Shown here in pieces: positions 1-8,890 of a stretch of 64,000 nucleotides of DNA. The DNA is from Bacteroidales bacterium. GTDB lineage: Bacteria > Bacteroidota > Bacteroidia > Bacteroidales > JAIOZK01. The notes below the pieces were generated by a model, which saw nothing but the letters and a program-made list of their open reading frames with translations, had not been told where the DNA came from and made no database searches. The stretch spans positions 19,941-83,940 of the forward strand of contig JAIPBS010000014.1 in NCBI GenBank assembly GCA_021738625.1, in the 5' to 3' direction. Position 1 is the first letter of the stretch; the number at the start of each line of letters is the position of its first letter. The position numbers and the translations under genes are program-made.

Positions 1-1961
1 CCAATGATAACCGGATTGTGAATAACCGTCAAATCCTGTGGTACTTCCGAATAGAGAGTCATAAAAGCATCGCCGTGATGATGGAACAGGTGATAGGTCA
101 CCACCTTCACACTGCTGTATCCGGGCCAGTTGGATTGTTGCAGGAAGTATTTCCCTGCAGCATTACCAAAAGCTGGCAGCAAACCCCTCGATTCGGGATT
201 GGTTCCGTAATCCGGCATGAAATCGGGCCACATATTATCATATAATCCCCAAACATAAGTATCATTCACAAAGGAATAGGAAATTTCCGAGGCAGCGATC
301 AGTCCGAGCGCTCCGGAATTTTGGCCATTGTATGTGTAACGGTGAAATTTTTCAGTGAAACATTCCCCGCTAGTGTTGTACTTGCCCGTGAGGCAGTTGA
401 TCGACATGATGAATGTAAGATCGGTATTGGTAAGCCCGTTGATGCTGTTATTGTTGTAGGCAGGTTCGCCCCATCCGGTCACTCCGCCATGGTCTCTGTG
501 CTGCAAAAGGAACGAACCGTTGTTGATGGCATTGTTGATGTCGGTGGCATTTCCGCCGCTCCAGTTTCCAAGCTCTGAAGGGGAAGCCGGAAGATAATCG
601 AGGCCGTTCGGGCCAAAATAATTCATGATGGTGTTGGTGTTGGAAGCTGTCGACCAGGGGTCAACTGCAGGATTTCCATCATAGATTTCGTTTATTCTGA
701 CCGGGTTCTTGCCGAGTTCATTCTTAAAAAACCCACCAACGGTTTCGGAGCATATCTGAAACCACCTTTCGGTTTGCCAGCCAAGCGCTGTGATAGGGTT
801 GTCATAGAAATCAGGATTTGTGGGAGGGGTTCTTTCATAATTTAAAAACTTGGTCACCATCACTTCCAGCTGGGACTCATTCTGGGCGGTGATCCTGGCC
901 AAAACGATGTCGGGCAGGTCGTCGTTGTCTACATCGGCGTAAATGTTATCCGAAACACAATAGCCATTCCAAACAGGCGACATGATGCGGTCGGCGGCGG
1001 AACTGCCGTAATCGCCAAGCAAAAGCACGGCTGCCGGTGGAATATCCCAATTGTTGTAAGCGTCGTTTAAATATTGCTCGATCAGATTGGAGTTGTTGCC
1101 ACCGATGTCTTCCAGGGTAACCACATCGGTGAGGATCCCCTGTTTGATGCGGAATTGCTTGATGGAGTCGGCCCACTGCTGGAAAACGTCGTCATTGGGA
1201 GAAATGATCAGGTATTCGCAGCCCACATCATCCCTGTTGACATTGCTGAATTTCTTTGCATAGTCAACCTGAGGTATGCTGTTCACATTGAATACGGCAT
1301 CCTGCAGGATGGGGTCGAACCAGCGGCTCCTGAGCCTTTCTTCGCCAAAAGTGCCATTGCCGCCTTCAAATTCAATCTCGATTTCGAGATCCCGGTAAAC
1401 CAAAAGTTCTTTGGTAACGGGATTATACTGGAAAGGAGTAACCCCAAGCATGACCACATCCATCCCCCTGATCTTTGAGGGTTCGGAAAGCGCTACCGGG
1501 TTTTCAGGATAAAATGCGTTGGTGCTGTATGCTTCCTGATTTTTCTCATATTTTAGTTGCTGGTTATCCGTGCCTTTGGGGATTTCAGGAGCAGGTGCGA
1601 TGCTGATGTTTTCGATAAGCTCTGTTCTGTAATCGGTGATTTTAAGCCTGGCTGTGGCGCCTTGCGGTATGGCAATGTAACGGCCTTTTCCCGGCAGGTC
1701 GGGCATGCCCTTATCGTTAAACAAAAAGTGGCCCGGCAAGGAGATGGCTTTCATTTCTTCCCGATCGACCGTCAGCTCATAAAAACTGAAGGATTCAATG
1801 CTGTAGCCGACTTCCACACCCTTTTGGCCTGATGAGGTCAGCTGCATGCCTTGCTCATTCCAGTTGTTATCGTACTGGATTTGCTGAGCTGATAAGTTGC
1901 ATGCGAAAAACATGCTTAGTGATACAATTGCAAGTGTTCTTGCTGTTTTCAAAAACTTCAT
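1..1961 (-). CDS. C25 (gingipain-like) cysteine peptidase, secreted, 3' end outside window
   Basis: I translated this frame from the minus strand. It is open from the ATG at 1961 to the window edge (about 653 codons), so the C-terminus is missing. Residues 1-25 form a signal peptide ending LSAQ. Residues about 40-240 resemble the C25 propeptide; the catalytic domain follows. His491 in QHRDHGG and Cys523 in SINCLTG form the expected dyad; their 32-residue spacing is close to that of gingipains. Downstream residues (GALGLIAAS, NDTYVWG) also fit the family, and the last residues visible (TLYSEVPQ, VIHNPV) look like the start of the Ig-like domain. Such proteases are usually exported by T9SS; the sorting domain would lie outside the window. 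It starts 6 bp after the M14 peptidase gene, so the two are probably co-transcribed. Substrate specificity cannot be read from the sequence. Confidence 0.85.
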   Translation of the reverse strand, partial: MKFLKTARTLAIVSLSMFFACNLSAQQIQYDNNWNEQGMQLTSSGQKGVEVGYSIESFSFYELTVDREEMKAISLPGHFLFNDKGMPDLPGKGRYIAIPQGATARLKITDYRTELIENISIAPAPEIPKGTDNQQLKYEKNQEAYSTNAFYPENPVALSEPSKIRGMDVVMLGVTPFQYNPVTKELLVYRDLEIEIEFEGGNGTFGEERLRSRWFDPILQDAVFNVNSIPQVDYAKKFSNVNRDDVGCEYLIISPNDDVFQQWADSIKQFRIKQGILTDVVTLEDIGGNNSNLIEQYLNDAYNNWDIPPAAVLLLGDYGSSAADRIMSPVWNGYCVSDNIYADVDNDDLPDIVLARITAQNESQLEVMVTKFLNYERTPPTNPDFYDNPITALGWQTERWFQICSETVGGFFKNELGKNPVRINEIYDGNPAVDPWSTASNTNTIMNYFGPNGLDYLPASPSELGNWSGGNATDINNAINNGSFLLQHRDHGGVTGWGEPAYNNNSINGLTNTDLTFIMSINCLTGKYNTSGECFTEKFHRYTYNGQNSGALGLIAASEISYSFVNDTYVWGLYDNMWPDFMPDYGTNPESRGLLPAFGNAAGKYFLQQSNWPGYSSVKVVTYHLFHHHGDAFMTLYSEVPQDLTVIHNPVII

Positions 1962-1967
1962 AATCGT

Positions 1968-4900
1968 TTAATTTGAATTTATAATAATGCCTATTGTCCT
2001 GAAAGAATTCCCGGCGGTGAGCCTGCACAGGTAAATCCCACCGGGGAGTTTGTTACCCGATTGGCCGGAGCCATCCCAGGGGAATTCATGTATGCCTTTT
2101 GTGAGCTTCCCTGAATAGAGCTTCCTAACCGGAATTCCTTTTTGATTATATATGGTTAAATCTACATTTGTTTCCAAATCGATATAAAAGCTGATGTTTC
2201 CTGACGAGTTAAATGGGTTGGGCCCGGAACGCAGCCATATTTTATCCGATTGCGTTGTCGGAGCTTTTACGGTTGTGTAAAGTCCGTCGAAGAAGTCGAT
2301 GATGCGGGAAAAATAATCTGTTTTTGTTGAAGGCGCCAGGCCTTCTTCCAGCCCGCCAAATTCAAATGCACTGCCAATTGTTCGGTAAGCAACCGAATCG
2401 AATGCAATGGCTGCAAAATGTTCAGAAGATGTATTTTGCATGATCGCGAAAGCGCTTTTTCCCAAAACCCAAAGTTGATGGACGGGTGTTTCATTATATG
2501 AATATCCAAACAGCATATCATGTGTGAATGTGCCTTCCACCCCTTCGAAGCCGGTAGGCAGGTAGGTGCTGTCCGTTCCTTCTATTCTGAAATATCTGCT
2601 TCCGATACTATCGGGATTTCCCAGCCAGATGTTACCGCCTTCCATATATATGTTGCCACCGTCATCAAGGCATGCCTCAATCCAATCCGTTTCATTTAAG
2701 GTTAGTTGATGGGCGCTGTCGGCTGATCCAAGGCAGAGGAAAATATAATCGTAGTTTTTATGACTGTAAGGCAATTCGCTAACTCGATAATAACCCATTT
2801 CCGCATCAATACAGCAGTTTTCCAGTTCCGGGCCGGATTTCTGATCCATGCTCAGATCTGCGATCAATACAGCGGTTTGCCCGACCAGCAGCTCCATCTC
2901 AAAAGAAAAAACATAAGTGTTGCCATAGGAGTGAGCTTCAAGCTCAAGAATTATGGTTTCTCCTTCTGCCTGATCTTCATCCACTGTGATGGTATATTTT
3001 TGTGTGATGTATCCTTTGGGATCGATGTTGCCGTAATAGATGGAGTCCGTCTCTATGGTCATTTCTCCCGATAAGGGGTTAAGCAGGCCATAGGTATATT
3101 TCGCATAATGGGGTCTGATATTTACAAGCGGGACTTCGACTTCAACAGTTTCGCCCGGATCGATGATGCCGTTTCCATTCCCGGTTACGGAGTCAACAAT
3201 TGAGATGCGTCCCATTTCCAGGGCAACGGCATCTTCGGGATCGGCCAGCAGGATGGCGTCCAGATCGAAACCGGCATTATCCGCCCAGAATGGGCCGTTG
3301 CCATCATCAACAATTTTCAGGTACCGGATGTCGGTAGGTGTGGTGTCGGGCAAATTGAAATATGTGGTGCCATCTCCTTCGCCAATCAATGTCCAGGGAC
3401 CGTCCATCGTATTGGAATAATACAGGCTGAAACCTTCGGGGGAGTCGTCCCCTTCGTAAACGGTGATCTCGGGTACCGCCCCGATTTTGATGCTGTCCAG
3501 CATATCGAAAACTGCCCAGCCCCATCCGCCAATGGAATAATTCAGCTGGTCGGGTTCGCCGAATACCGCCGGTGTGTTGCCTTCGTCATATGGGTTGTTG
3601 TTGGGAATTCGGCTGCTGATAAATTTATAGATGTAATTTCCGTAGGCCGGTTGCAGCTCAATGTTTTGTTCAACAATGTCGGTATGATTTTCTATCTGGA
3701 TTCCTTCAATTGTTTTCGATTCATAACCATTGGCTGTCACAGTGATATCATATGTTCCCGGTCCGAGGTATTTGTGATAATCTCCGACCAGCGGATCGCT
3801 ATAAATCGGAAAGAAATCATCTACACGAATGATGGCCGGAACAGCTTCCCCGGTTTCCGCATCCGTTATCATTCCCTGAATGCCGTAGCCCGCATATTCG
3901 ATCATGGCAAGCATGGAAGGCAGGTTGTAATTGTAATAGGTCATGATTTGAGATGCGGGAGGTTGCTTGTTGTAAGAAATTTCCATCGACCAGGTAACCG
4001 AGCCCATGCTTCCGTAATTGCCGTCTTTGGTGCTGCCATTGATGTCGTACATGCCGGTATTTCCCTGTCCAAAGGGAAGGTAGGCGTATCCGGATGTATC
4101 CGAATAAAGCTCTGCCAGAAAATCAAAATGCTCCTTGTCGGGGCATTCGTCGGCACGGTAGCTCCAGGGGTAAGATATGTACTCGATCCCACTGTGATAG
4201 GCTGTGTGAATAACAAACTGGTTATTCATCATACAGCTTCTCAATGCTTTGGATTCTTTTTGTGAATAAGCGGATGGACTGTTGCCCCAGCCATCCCACA
4301 TATAGCCCCAGTCGCGGTTCAGGTCGACACCGTTGTTATTGTGCCGGGTCATGTTTTCCCGGCCATCCGGGTTTACCATGATGTAAAGCCAGATCTCCCT
4401 TTGGTTGATCAGATTTGTGATGGTGGTGTCCTCACCGTATCCGTAACAAAGTTGCCTGGCAAATCGGATCAGGTTTTCAGAGCATCCGATCTCATCCCCG
4501 TGTATGCCTCCATCAAACATCACTTCGGCTTCATTCTCATCAACCGAAACGTTGTCACTGATTTTCAAGGCGCGCAGTTTACGGTTTCCATAAGAATAAC
4601 CGTACTCATAAATTTTACAAATATCGGGGTAAACATTGGCCAGACTGTCCATGATATAGATGATCTGGGAATATGTATGATAGCCGTCGCGCTGGTCCCA
4701 GAAACCCTGGTAGTGCCTGTTCAGGTCCTGAATCCGAATATCGTACACGACGCCTTTGTTTTCTAATTCCTTAATTTCTGAGGGAGTAACATAGAGAATG
4801 GCATGATCCGGGTAATAATCACCATTTAGCCGGAGTTCATTTAATACCCGGGCAATCTCCTGAGAGCTCAAATTAACTTTGATCTCCATTTCATCTTTTC

Positions 4901-4970
4901 TCCAGCCGGATTGAGCGACCAAAAGGAAGGATAAAAGGGAAAGCACAACAGTTGAGTAAAATTTCTTCAT
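1968..4970 (-). CDS. Secreted M14 zinc carboxypeptidase with T9SS sorting domain
   Basis: A 1000-residue exported protease. A signal peptide (1-19, ending VAQ) is followed by an M14 domain at about 90-360. Zinc ligands are His157 and Glu160 (HGDE) and His259; NPDGRE (200-205) and LNRD supply substrate contacts, and Glu330 (WSMEIS) is the predicted general base. A carboxypeptidase-regulatory-like beta domain follows (about 372-440, GMITDAETGEAVP), then beta-rich regions. The last 80 residues are a T9SS type A sorting domain (SGPNPFN, LTIYNQKG, LPGGIYLCRL). It should remove C-terminal residues or act on peptides outside the cell. It precedes the C25 peptidase by 6 bp, which suggests a joint extracellular proteolysis operon. 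The ATG at 4970 is chosen because it starts the signal peptide. Confidence 0.92.
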   Translation of the reverse strand: MKKFYSTVVLSLLSFLLVAQSGWRKDEMEIKVNLSSQEIARVLNELRLNGDYYPDHAILYVTPSEIKELENKGVVYDIRIQDLNRHYQGFWDQRDGYHTYSQIIYIMDSLANVYPDICKIYEYGYSYGNRKLRALKISDNVSVDENEAEVMFDGGIHGDEIGCSENLIRFARQLCYGYGEDTTITNLINQREIWLYIMVNPDGRENMTRHNNNGVDLNRDWGYMWDGWGNSPSAYSQKESKALRSCMMNNQFVIHTAYHSGIEYISYPWSYRADECPDKEHFDFLAELYSDTSGYAYLPFGQGNTGMYDINGSTKDGNYGSMGSVTWSMEISYNKQPPASQIMTYYNYNLPSMLAMIEYAGYGIQGMITDAETGEAVPAIIRVDDFFPIYSDPLVGDYHKYLGPGTYDITVTANGYESKTIEGIQIENHTDIVEQNIELQPAYGNYIYKFISSRIPNNNPYDEGNTPAVFGEPDQLNYSIGGWGWAVFDMLDSIKIGAVPEITVYEGDDSPEGFSLYYSNTMDGPWTLIGEGDGTTYFNLPDTTPTDIRYLKIVDDGNGPFWADNAGFDLDAILLADPEDAVALEMGRISIVDSVTGNGNGIIDPGETVEVEVPLVNIRPHYAKYTYGLLNPLSGEMTIETDSIYYGNIDPKGYITQKYTITVDEDQAEGETIILELEAHSYGNTYVFSFEMELLVGQTAVLIADLSMDQKSGPELENCCIDAEMGYYRVSELPYSHKNYDYIFLCLGSADSAHQLTLNETDWIEACLDDGGNIYMEGGNIWLGNPDSIGSRYFRIEGTDSTYLPTGFEGVEGTFTHDMLFGYSYNETPVHQLWVLGKSAFAIMQNTSSEHFAAIAFDSVAYRTIGSAFEFGGLEEGLAPSTKTDYFSRIIDFFDGLYTTVKAPTTQSDKIWLRSGPNPFNSSGNISFYIDLETNVDLTIYNQKGIPVRKLYSGKLTKGIHEFPWDGSGQSGNKLPGGIYLCRLTAGNSFRTIGIIINSN

Positions 4971-5092
4971 TCTTCTATTCCTCGATTGATCCGGGAAAGG
5001 GTAATTGTTGATACCAGCTCTTGTAGTTCAGACCCGTGACTTTGTAAGCAGTTATTTATGTATCTGAATATGCTCCTCCCGAATATAGCCCT

Positions 5093-5100
5093 CAAATGTA
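5093..5100 (-). promoter_or_regulatory. Possible -7 box for the M14/C25 protease operon
   Basis: On the minus strand this reads TACATTTG, matching the Bacteroidota -7 consensus TAnnTTTG, about 120 bp upstream of the start at 4970. No TTTG is present at the expected -33 spacing, so support is partial. Confidence 0.3.
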
Positions 5101-5219
5101 TTAAAATATTTGAAAGCAGAAGCTTTTCTCCTAAAAATTCAATTGTTAAAAGCCTGTTAAATAATTGTGTAATGGTTCGGTTTATTTGATTGAAAAACCC
5201 TGTTCAGGTAATATTTGGT

Positions 5220-6293
5220 TTAGTACGTTTTCGGCTGTATTTCTCCTTTGATCACTCTGAGCACATTCATGGCCAGCGCTCTCATTTCATCTTCACCGGG
5301 GTAGATATGTACCGGTCCAAAGCGATGCACCCGCTCAACGATGCGGTTCACGAACCATTTGTCGTGGGCGATCCCGCCGGTGATCAGGATGCCGTCAACT
5401 TCACCATTCAACACGGCTGCCATTCCGCCGATCGCTTTAGAAACCTGGTATGACATGGCGTCATAGATCATTTCGGCTTCTTTGTCTCCCTTTTCAACGC
5501 GTTTTTCCACTTCATAGGCATTGTTGGTTTTCAGGTAGGCCACCATGCCGCCTTCTCCCTTAATCATTTTCATGATCTCTTTCTGGCTAAATTCTCCGCT
5601 GAAACACAATCTGACCAGATCTCCAACCGGCAGGGTCCCGCTGCGCTCGGGGGAGAAGGGTCCTTCTCCGTCCAGGCCCTGGTTCACGTCGATCACTCTT
5701 CCTTTGCGGTGGGCGCCCACAGTGATACCGCCGCCCAGGTGCACTACGATCAGGTTAAGGTCTTCATATTTTTTCAGGATGGATTTGGCATGTTCATGTG
5801 CTACTGCCTTCTGGTTTAGCGCATGAAAAATGGAAAGGCGTTTGAAACGGGGGTGGCCCGATATTCGTGCAATATCATCAAGTTCGTCCACCACCACTGG
5901 ATTGGTGATGTAGGCTTTGCAATCGGGCAGCGATTGGGCAATATCATCGGCGATCAAACCACCCAGGTTGGAAGCATGTTCTCCAAGCGGGCTGTTTTGC
6001 AAATCGTGCTTCATTTTATCATTGACCATGTAAACGCCGGATTCGATGGGTCGGACTAAGCCACCCCGGCCTACAACGGCTTTCACATGATCTTCTGTTA
6101 CGTCTGCATTATCCAGTTCACGGATGATGATGTGTTTACGAAACTGGAACTGATCGGTGATCTTTTCGAATTTGCTTAGCTCCTCGATTTTGTGCTTGAT
6201 GTTTTTGATGAATATAGGTTCTTCATTCTGAAAAACAGCGATTTTGGTAGAGGTTGATCCGGGGTTTATTGCTAAGATTCGAATTATTTCCAT
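5220..6293 (-). CDS. buk: Butyrate kinase
   Basis: A 357-residue cytoplasmic ASKHA-fold kinase that converts butyryl-phosphate and ADP to butyrate and ATP, the last step of phosphotransbutyrylase-dependent butyrate formation. The N-terminus ILAINPGSTSTKIAVF is the phosphate-1 loop. GRGGLVRPIESGVY, GEHASNLGG and a glycine-rich VVHLGGGITVG segment are typical of butyrate/branched-chain acid kinases, and the length is normal for Buk. I chose the ATG at 6293: the open frame reaches 6347, but the extra 18 residues are not family-like and span a hairpin repeat. It lies 180 bp downstream of ptb on the same strand. Other short-chain acids such as isobutyrate are possible substrates. Confidence 0.92.
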   Translation of the reverse strand: MEIIRILAINPGSTSTKIAVFQNEEPIFIKNIKHKIEELSKFEKITDQFQFRKHIIIRELDNADVTEDHVKAVVGRGGLVRPIESGVYMVNDKMKHDLQNSPLGEHASNLGGLIADDIAQSLPDCKAYITNPVVVDELDDIARISGHPRFKRLSIFHALNQKAVAHEHAKSILKKYEDLNLIVVHLGGGITVGAHRKGRVIDVNQGLDGEGPFSPERSGTLPVGDLVRLCFSGEFSQKEIMKMIKGEGGMVAYLKTNNAYEVEKRVEKGDKEAEMIYDAMSYQVSKAIGGMAAVLNGEVDGILITGGIAHDKWFVNRIVERVHRFGPVHIYPGEDEMRALAMNVLRVIKGEIQPKTY

Positions 6294-6321
6294 CCTGCCA
6301 AAATTAACATTATCTGATGAA

Positions 6322-6336
6322 TCCGCCTGAGGCGGA
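6322..6336. repeat. 15-nt hairpin repeat (TCCGCC-TGA-GGCGGA)
   Basis: A perfect 6-bp stem with a TGA loop in the ptb-buk intergenic space. It shares its architecture with the hairpins at 47365-47627. It has no T-run, so it is not a classical terminator. Confidence 0.6.
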
Positions 6337-6472
6337 CAAGGGTTCATTCCCCGCTCCTTGGTGCGTTTTTTAATATTTCATATAATACCCGCTGCTTTAC
6401 GGCGGGGTAATTTATTATGTCCATCTGTTTGTTGTTACACACGTCTTTGTTCAGGATATAAAATTAAGAAAA

Positions 6473-7369
6473 TCAGCTGATCGCGGCTGCCAGAGCAATG
6501 GATAAAAACTTGCTTTTTTCCGAATCGGCCCTGGAGGTTAAAACCACGGGTGCTTTGGCGCCCATGATCACGGCTGCTGAGTTGGCTCCGCCCAGGAAGT
6601 TCAGGGCCTTATAAAGAATATTGGCCCCGTCGATATTGGGCGCCAGGATGATATCCACATCTCCGGCTACATCGCTGATGATGTTTTTTTGCTCGGCCGA
6701 CCTTCTGGAAACGGCATTGTCAATGGCCAACGGACCGTCGATTGTGCAGCCTGTGATCTGCCGCCTGTAATTCATCATGCTGATGGTGGCTGCATGCATG
6801 GTGGCTTCCATCTTGGGGTTGATGGTTTCGACCGATCCTACAATGGCTACTTTTGGGTTTTCATGTCCGAGCTTGTGAAATAATTCAACTGCGTTTTTAA
6901 TAATCTCGATTTTTTCATGCAACTCGGGATACACGTTCATAGCAGCGTCGGTCACCCCGAGGAGCTTATGGTAGAAGGGGGATTCAAATACGGCTACATG
7001 ACTCAGGGTATCCCCTTTGCGTAGTCCTTTTTCCTTATCAAGCACAGCCTTCAACAATTTACCGGTACTCACCATACCCTTCATCAGGATATCAGCTTTC
7101 CCCTCTTTAACCAACGAGGCAGCTTTAAATGAAGCCTCTCCGTGATCCGTGGTATGGATGAGTTCGACATCATCTATATTGAAGTTGATTTTTTTGCAGA
7201 TGTTGTGGATCCTGTCTTTGTCGCCTACAAAAATGGGTTCGATGATGTTTTCTTTCCTCGCATTTTGAATGGCTTCCAGCACATCCTGATCCCCGGCCGC
7301 TGCCACAGCGATCTTCCTGGATTTCTTTTTTTTGGCGATTTCAACCAATTCGGTTAAGTGCTTGATCAT
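6473..7369 (-). CDS. ptb: Phosphate butyryltransferase
   Basis: A 298-residue cytoplasmic acyltransferase of the phosphate acetyl/butyryltransferase fold. It exchanges CoA of butyryl-CoA for phosphate, feeding butyrate kinase. Diagnostic stretches are ADILMKGMVSTGKLLKAVL, the DAAMNVYP segment and the C-terminal DIILAPNIDGANILYKAL with GAKAPVVLTSRAD. Length and start agree with the family. Its pairing with buk on the same strand makes a ptb-buk operon, so the pathway assignment is firm. No CoA-transferase or butyryl-CoA-forming genes lie in this window. A -7 box and a CRP-like palindrome lie upstream. Confidence 0.93.
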   Translation of the reverse strand: MIKHLTELVEIAKKKKSRKIAVAAAGDQDVLEAIQNARKENIIEPIFVGDKDRIHNICKKINFNIDDVELIHTTDHGEASFKAASLVKEGKADILMKGMVSTGKLLKAVLDKEKGLRKGDTLSHVAVFESPFYHKLLGVTDAAMNVYPELHEKIEIIKNAVELFHKLGHENPKVAIVGSVETINPKMEATMHAATISMMNYRRQITGCTIDGPLAIDNAVSRRSAEQKNIISDVAGDVDIILAPNIDGANILYKALNFLGGANSAAVIMGAKAPVVLTSRADSEKSKFLSIALAAAIS

Positions 7370-7418
7370 TGTAAAATCCTATTGTTTAGATTAATACACA
7401 GTGATTTATAAGGAATTG

Positions 7419-7426
7419 CAAAAGTA
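7419..7426 (-). promoter_or_regulatory. Probable -7 box of ptb-buk
   Basis: Minus-strand TACTTTTG matches TAnnTTTG about 50 bp upstream of the ptb start. No good -33 TTTG is present, which would fit an activator-dependent promoter. Confidence 0.4.
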
Positions 7427-7456
7427 CAAATTAATCCCGAAAGGGGGGTAAGTCAT

Positions 7457-7472
7457 TGTGAATATTTTCACA
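7457..7472. promoter_or_regulatory. CRP/FNR-type palindrome upstream of ptb-buk
   Basis: TGTGA-N6-TCACA, a perfect match to the CRP-family half-site arrangement. It is centred about 38-45 bp upstream of the candidate -7 box and lies between the convergent end of its neighbour's upstream region and ptb. The site is seen directly; binding by a CRP/FNR-type regulator is inferred. Confidence 0.4.
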
Positions 7473-7492
7473 GAGGTTGAAAAAATCGCGAG

Positions 7493-8770
7493 CTAATCCG
7501 TGTAAAAGTCGATCATCTTTTGGATGTTGTACTTACAAACTTCGCAGAAATTATCCAAAAAGAAGGTGTTCATCAAACAATTGTAGGCCGGACGATAAAC
7601 GCCTTCATTCTCGTAGCCACCACCTTCAAACACTCCGATCACATTTTGGTATTCGGGGCTGTTGGGTGTTGGTACGGGAACGGTATCAGCCAGCATACCT
7701 TTCCATTTGCTTTCGAAATCAACCAAAGTGGTCAGGTTGGGTTCCCAGGGTTCGACCTCCTCATTGTAGAAACCGTCATAAGCCACTTCCGAATTGTAAT
7801 ATTCATCGCCCAGTCCGGCAAAACCATGCCCGAATTCATGAATGAAAATTTTGGCTGCTTGCTGGTTGCTGTTCACGCTGAGGCAGTAAAAGTTGTAGAT
7901 GCCTCCTCCTCCATATTTGGGATCATTCAACAGGATGTAGATCTGGTCGTAAGGAGCATTTGCCGCCAGATCGCGCACGGCTTTGTTGTCGAGCGTCATG
8001 CAGTAGCGTTCCGAATCGAAAGTGCTGTAGCTTGAACTCACAATGGTATGCTTCCAGATGCCTTCGGCCGGTTTGTCGCCTCCGCTTTGTTTACTGGGTA
8101 CCAGCACACCGCGAATGTTAAATTTATCCTTGTTTTGATCATAGGGTGAAAAAGAGAATAGATGGTTTGCAAAATTATTGCAATCCAATTTGAATTGCTC
8201 CATTTCTTCTTCTGTATATCCGTCGGGCAGGATGATGATATCAACGCAATGAGAAGGGTCCCCTGCAATGTAGGCGTCATAGACCGGATGCTGCATTCTC
8301 AACTGCGGATTGATGAAGTAATTGTCGGGATCGACTTCGTATTCGAATTTCTTTTCAAGCTCACCGCTTTCATCGTTTCTACTAAAGAAATCCACACGAA
8401 CATCATTTTTAGGATAGGGAAAAACCACAGATTCGGAAAAAGATTTGCGCCTGGTTTTGGCTTCTGCGGTTGTCTGCCATTCTCCGAACAGGGATGAATA
8501 CCCGCGTGAATAGATTAAGCTATCGCTTTCAAGATCGAAAACTTCAAAATAATATTTCCCATATTGAAAGGTGTCGATAAGGTTTGTTCGGGAACCTCCC
8601 CAGTAGGGTTCTTCTCTTAATTCATCAACGGCATAAAACTCGGTGCTGTCGGTTCCGCTATGCTGGTAATCGATGCGTAGGGTTTTGTCTTCGAACCACC
8701 TGTCAAACTGTGCGAAAACTGAAAAAGAGAAAAAAACCAGAAAAACTGTTATAAGGGATTTTGTTTTCAT
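7493..8770 (-). CDS. Secreted M64 family (IgA-peptidase-like) metallopeptidase
   Basis: A 425-residue exported zinc peptidase. The signal peptide is MKTKSLITVFLVFFSFSVFAQ. I chose the ATG at 8770 because it starts that peptide; 38 further codons upstream are open but cross the neighbour's terminator. An N-terminal beta domain (about 25-180) precedes the catalytic region. DIIILPDGYTEEEMEQF begins the M64 core, and IFIHEFGHGFAGLGDEYY carries the HExxH-type variant HEFGH with a downstream Asp/Glu. The C-terminus CLMNTFFLDNFCEVCK also fits M64 proteins. Families of this type are known from Bacteroidota; substrates are mostly unknown despite the IgA-protease label. No T9SS sorting domain is visible at the C-terminus, so it may be periplasmic. 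Confidence 0.85.
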   Translation of the reverse strand: MKTKSLITVFLVFFSFSVFAQFDRWFEDKTLRIDYQHSGTDSTEFYAVDELREEPYWGGSRTNLIDTFQYGKYYFEVFDLESDSLIYSRGYSSLFGEWQTTAEAKTRRKSFSESVVFPYPKNDVRVDFFSRNDESGELEKKFEYEVDPDNYFINPQLRMQHPVYDAYIAGDPSHCVDIIILPDGYTEEEMEQFKLDCNNFANHLFSFSPYDQNKDKFNIRGVLVPSKQSGGDKPAEGIWKHTIVSSSYSTFDSERYCMTLDNKAVRDLAANAPYDQIYILLNDPKYGGGGIYNFYCLSVNSNQQAAKIFIHEFGHGFAGLGDEYYNSEVAYDGFYNEEVEPWEPNLTTLVDFESKWKGMLADTVPVPTPNSPEYQNVIGVFEGGGYENEGVYRPAYNCLMNTFFLDNFCEVCKYNIQKMIDFYTD

Positions 8771-8799
8771 ATGATATGGAATTGCATGCACGAAATTAA

Positions 8800-8807
8800 C
8801 AAAGATA
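8800..8807 (-). promoter_or_regulatory. -7 box of the M64 peptidase gene
   Basis: Minus-strand TATCTTTG matches TAnnTTTG 30 bp upstream of the start at 8770, which also supports that start. The -33 region is weak. Confidence 0.4.
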
Positions 8808-8830
8808 TTGTCAGGTTTATTATTTCGCCA

Positions 8831-8867
8831 TAAAAAAAAGAGGCTGCTTTCATCCGAAACAGCCTCT
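8831..8867 (-). terminator. Rho-independent terminator of the ECF/envelope operon
   Basis: The minus strand has a 7-bp GC-rich stem (GAGGCTG/CAGCCTC), a 13-nt loop and a run of T residues, 24 bp after the stop at 8891. Confidence 0.88.
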
Positions 8868-8890
8868 CCATTATGCCTAATCAAACCAAA

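Noticed and set aside
6386..6408. Hairpin between ptb and buk as a terminator
   Set aside because: Short interrupted stem and no T-run on the minus strand; the two genes are probably still linked.
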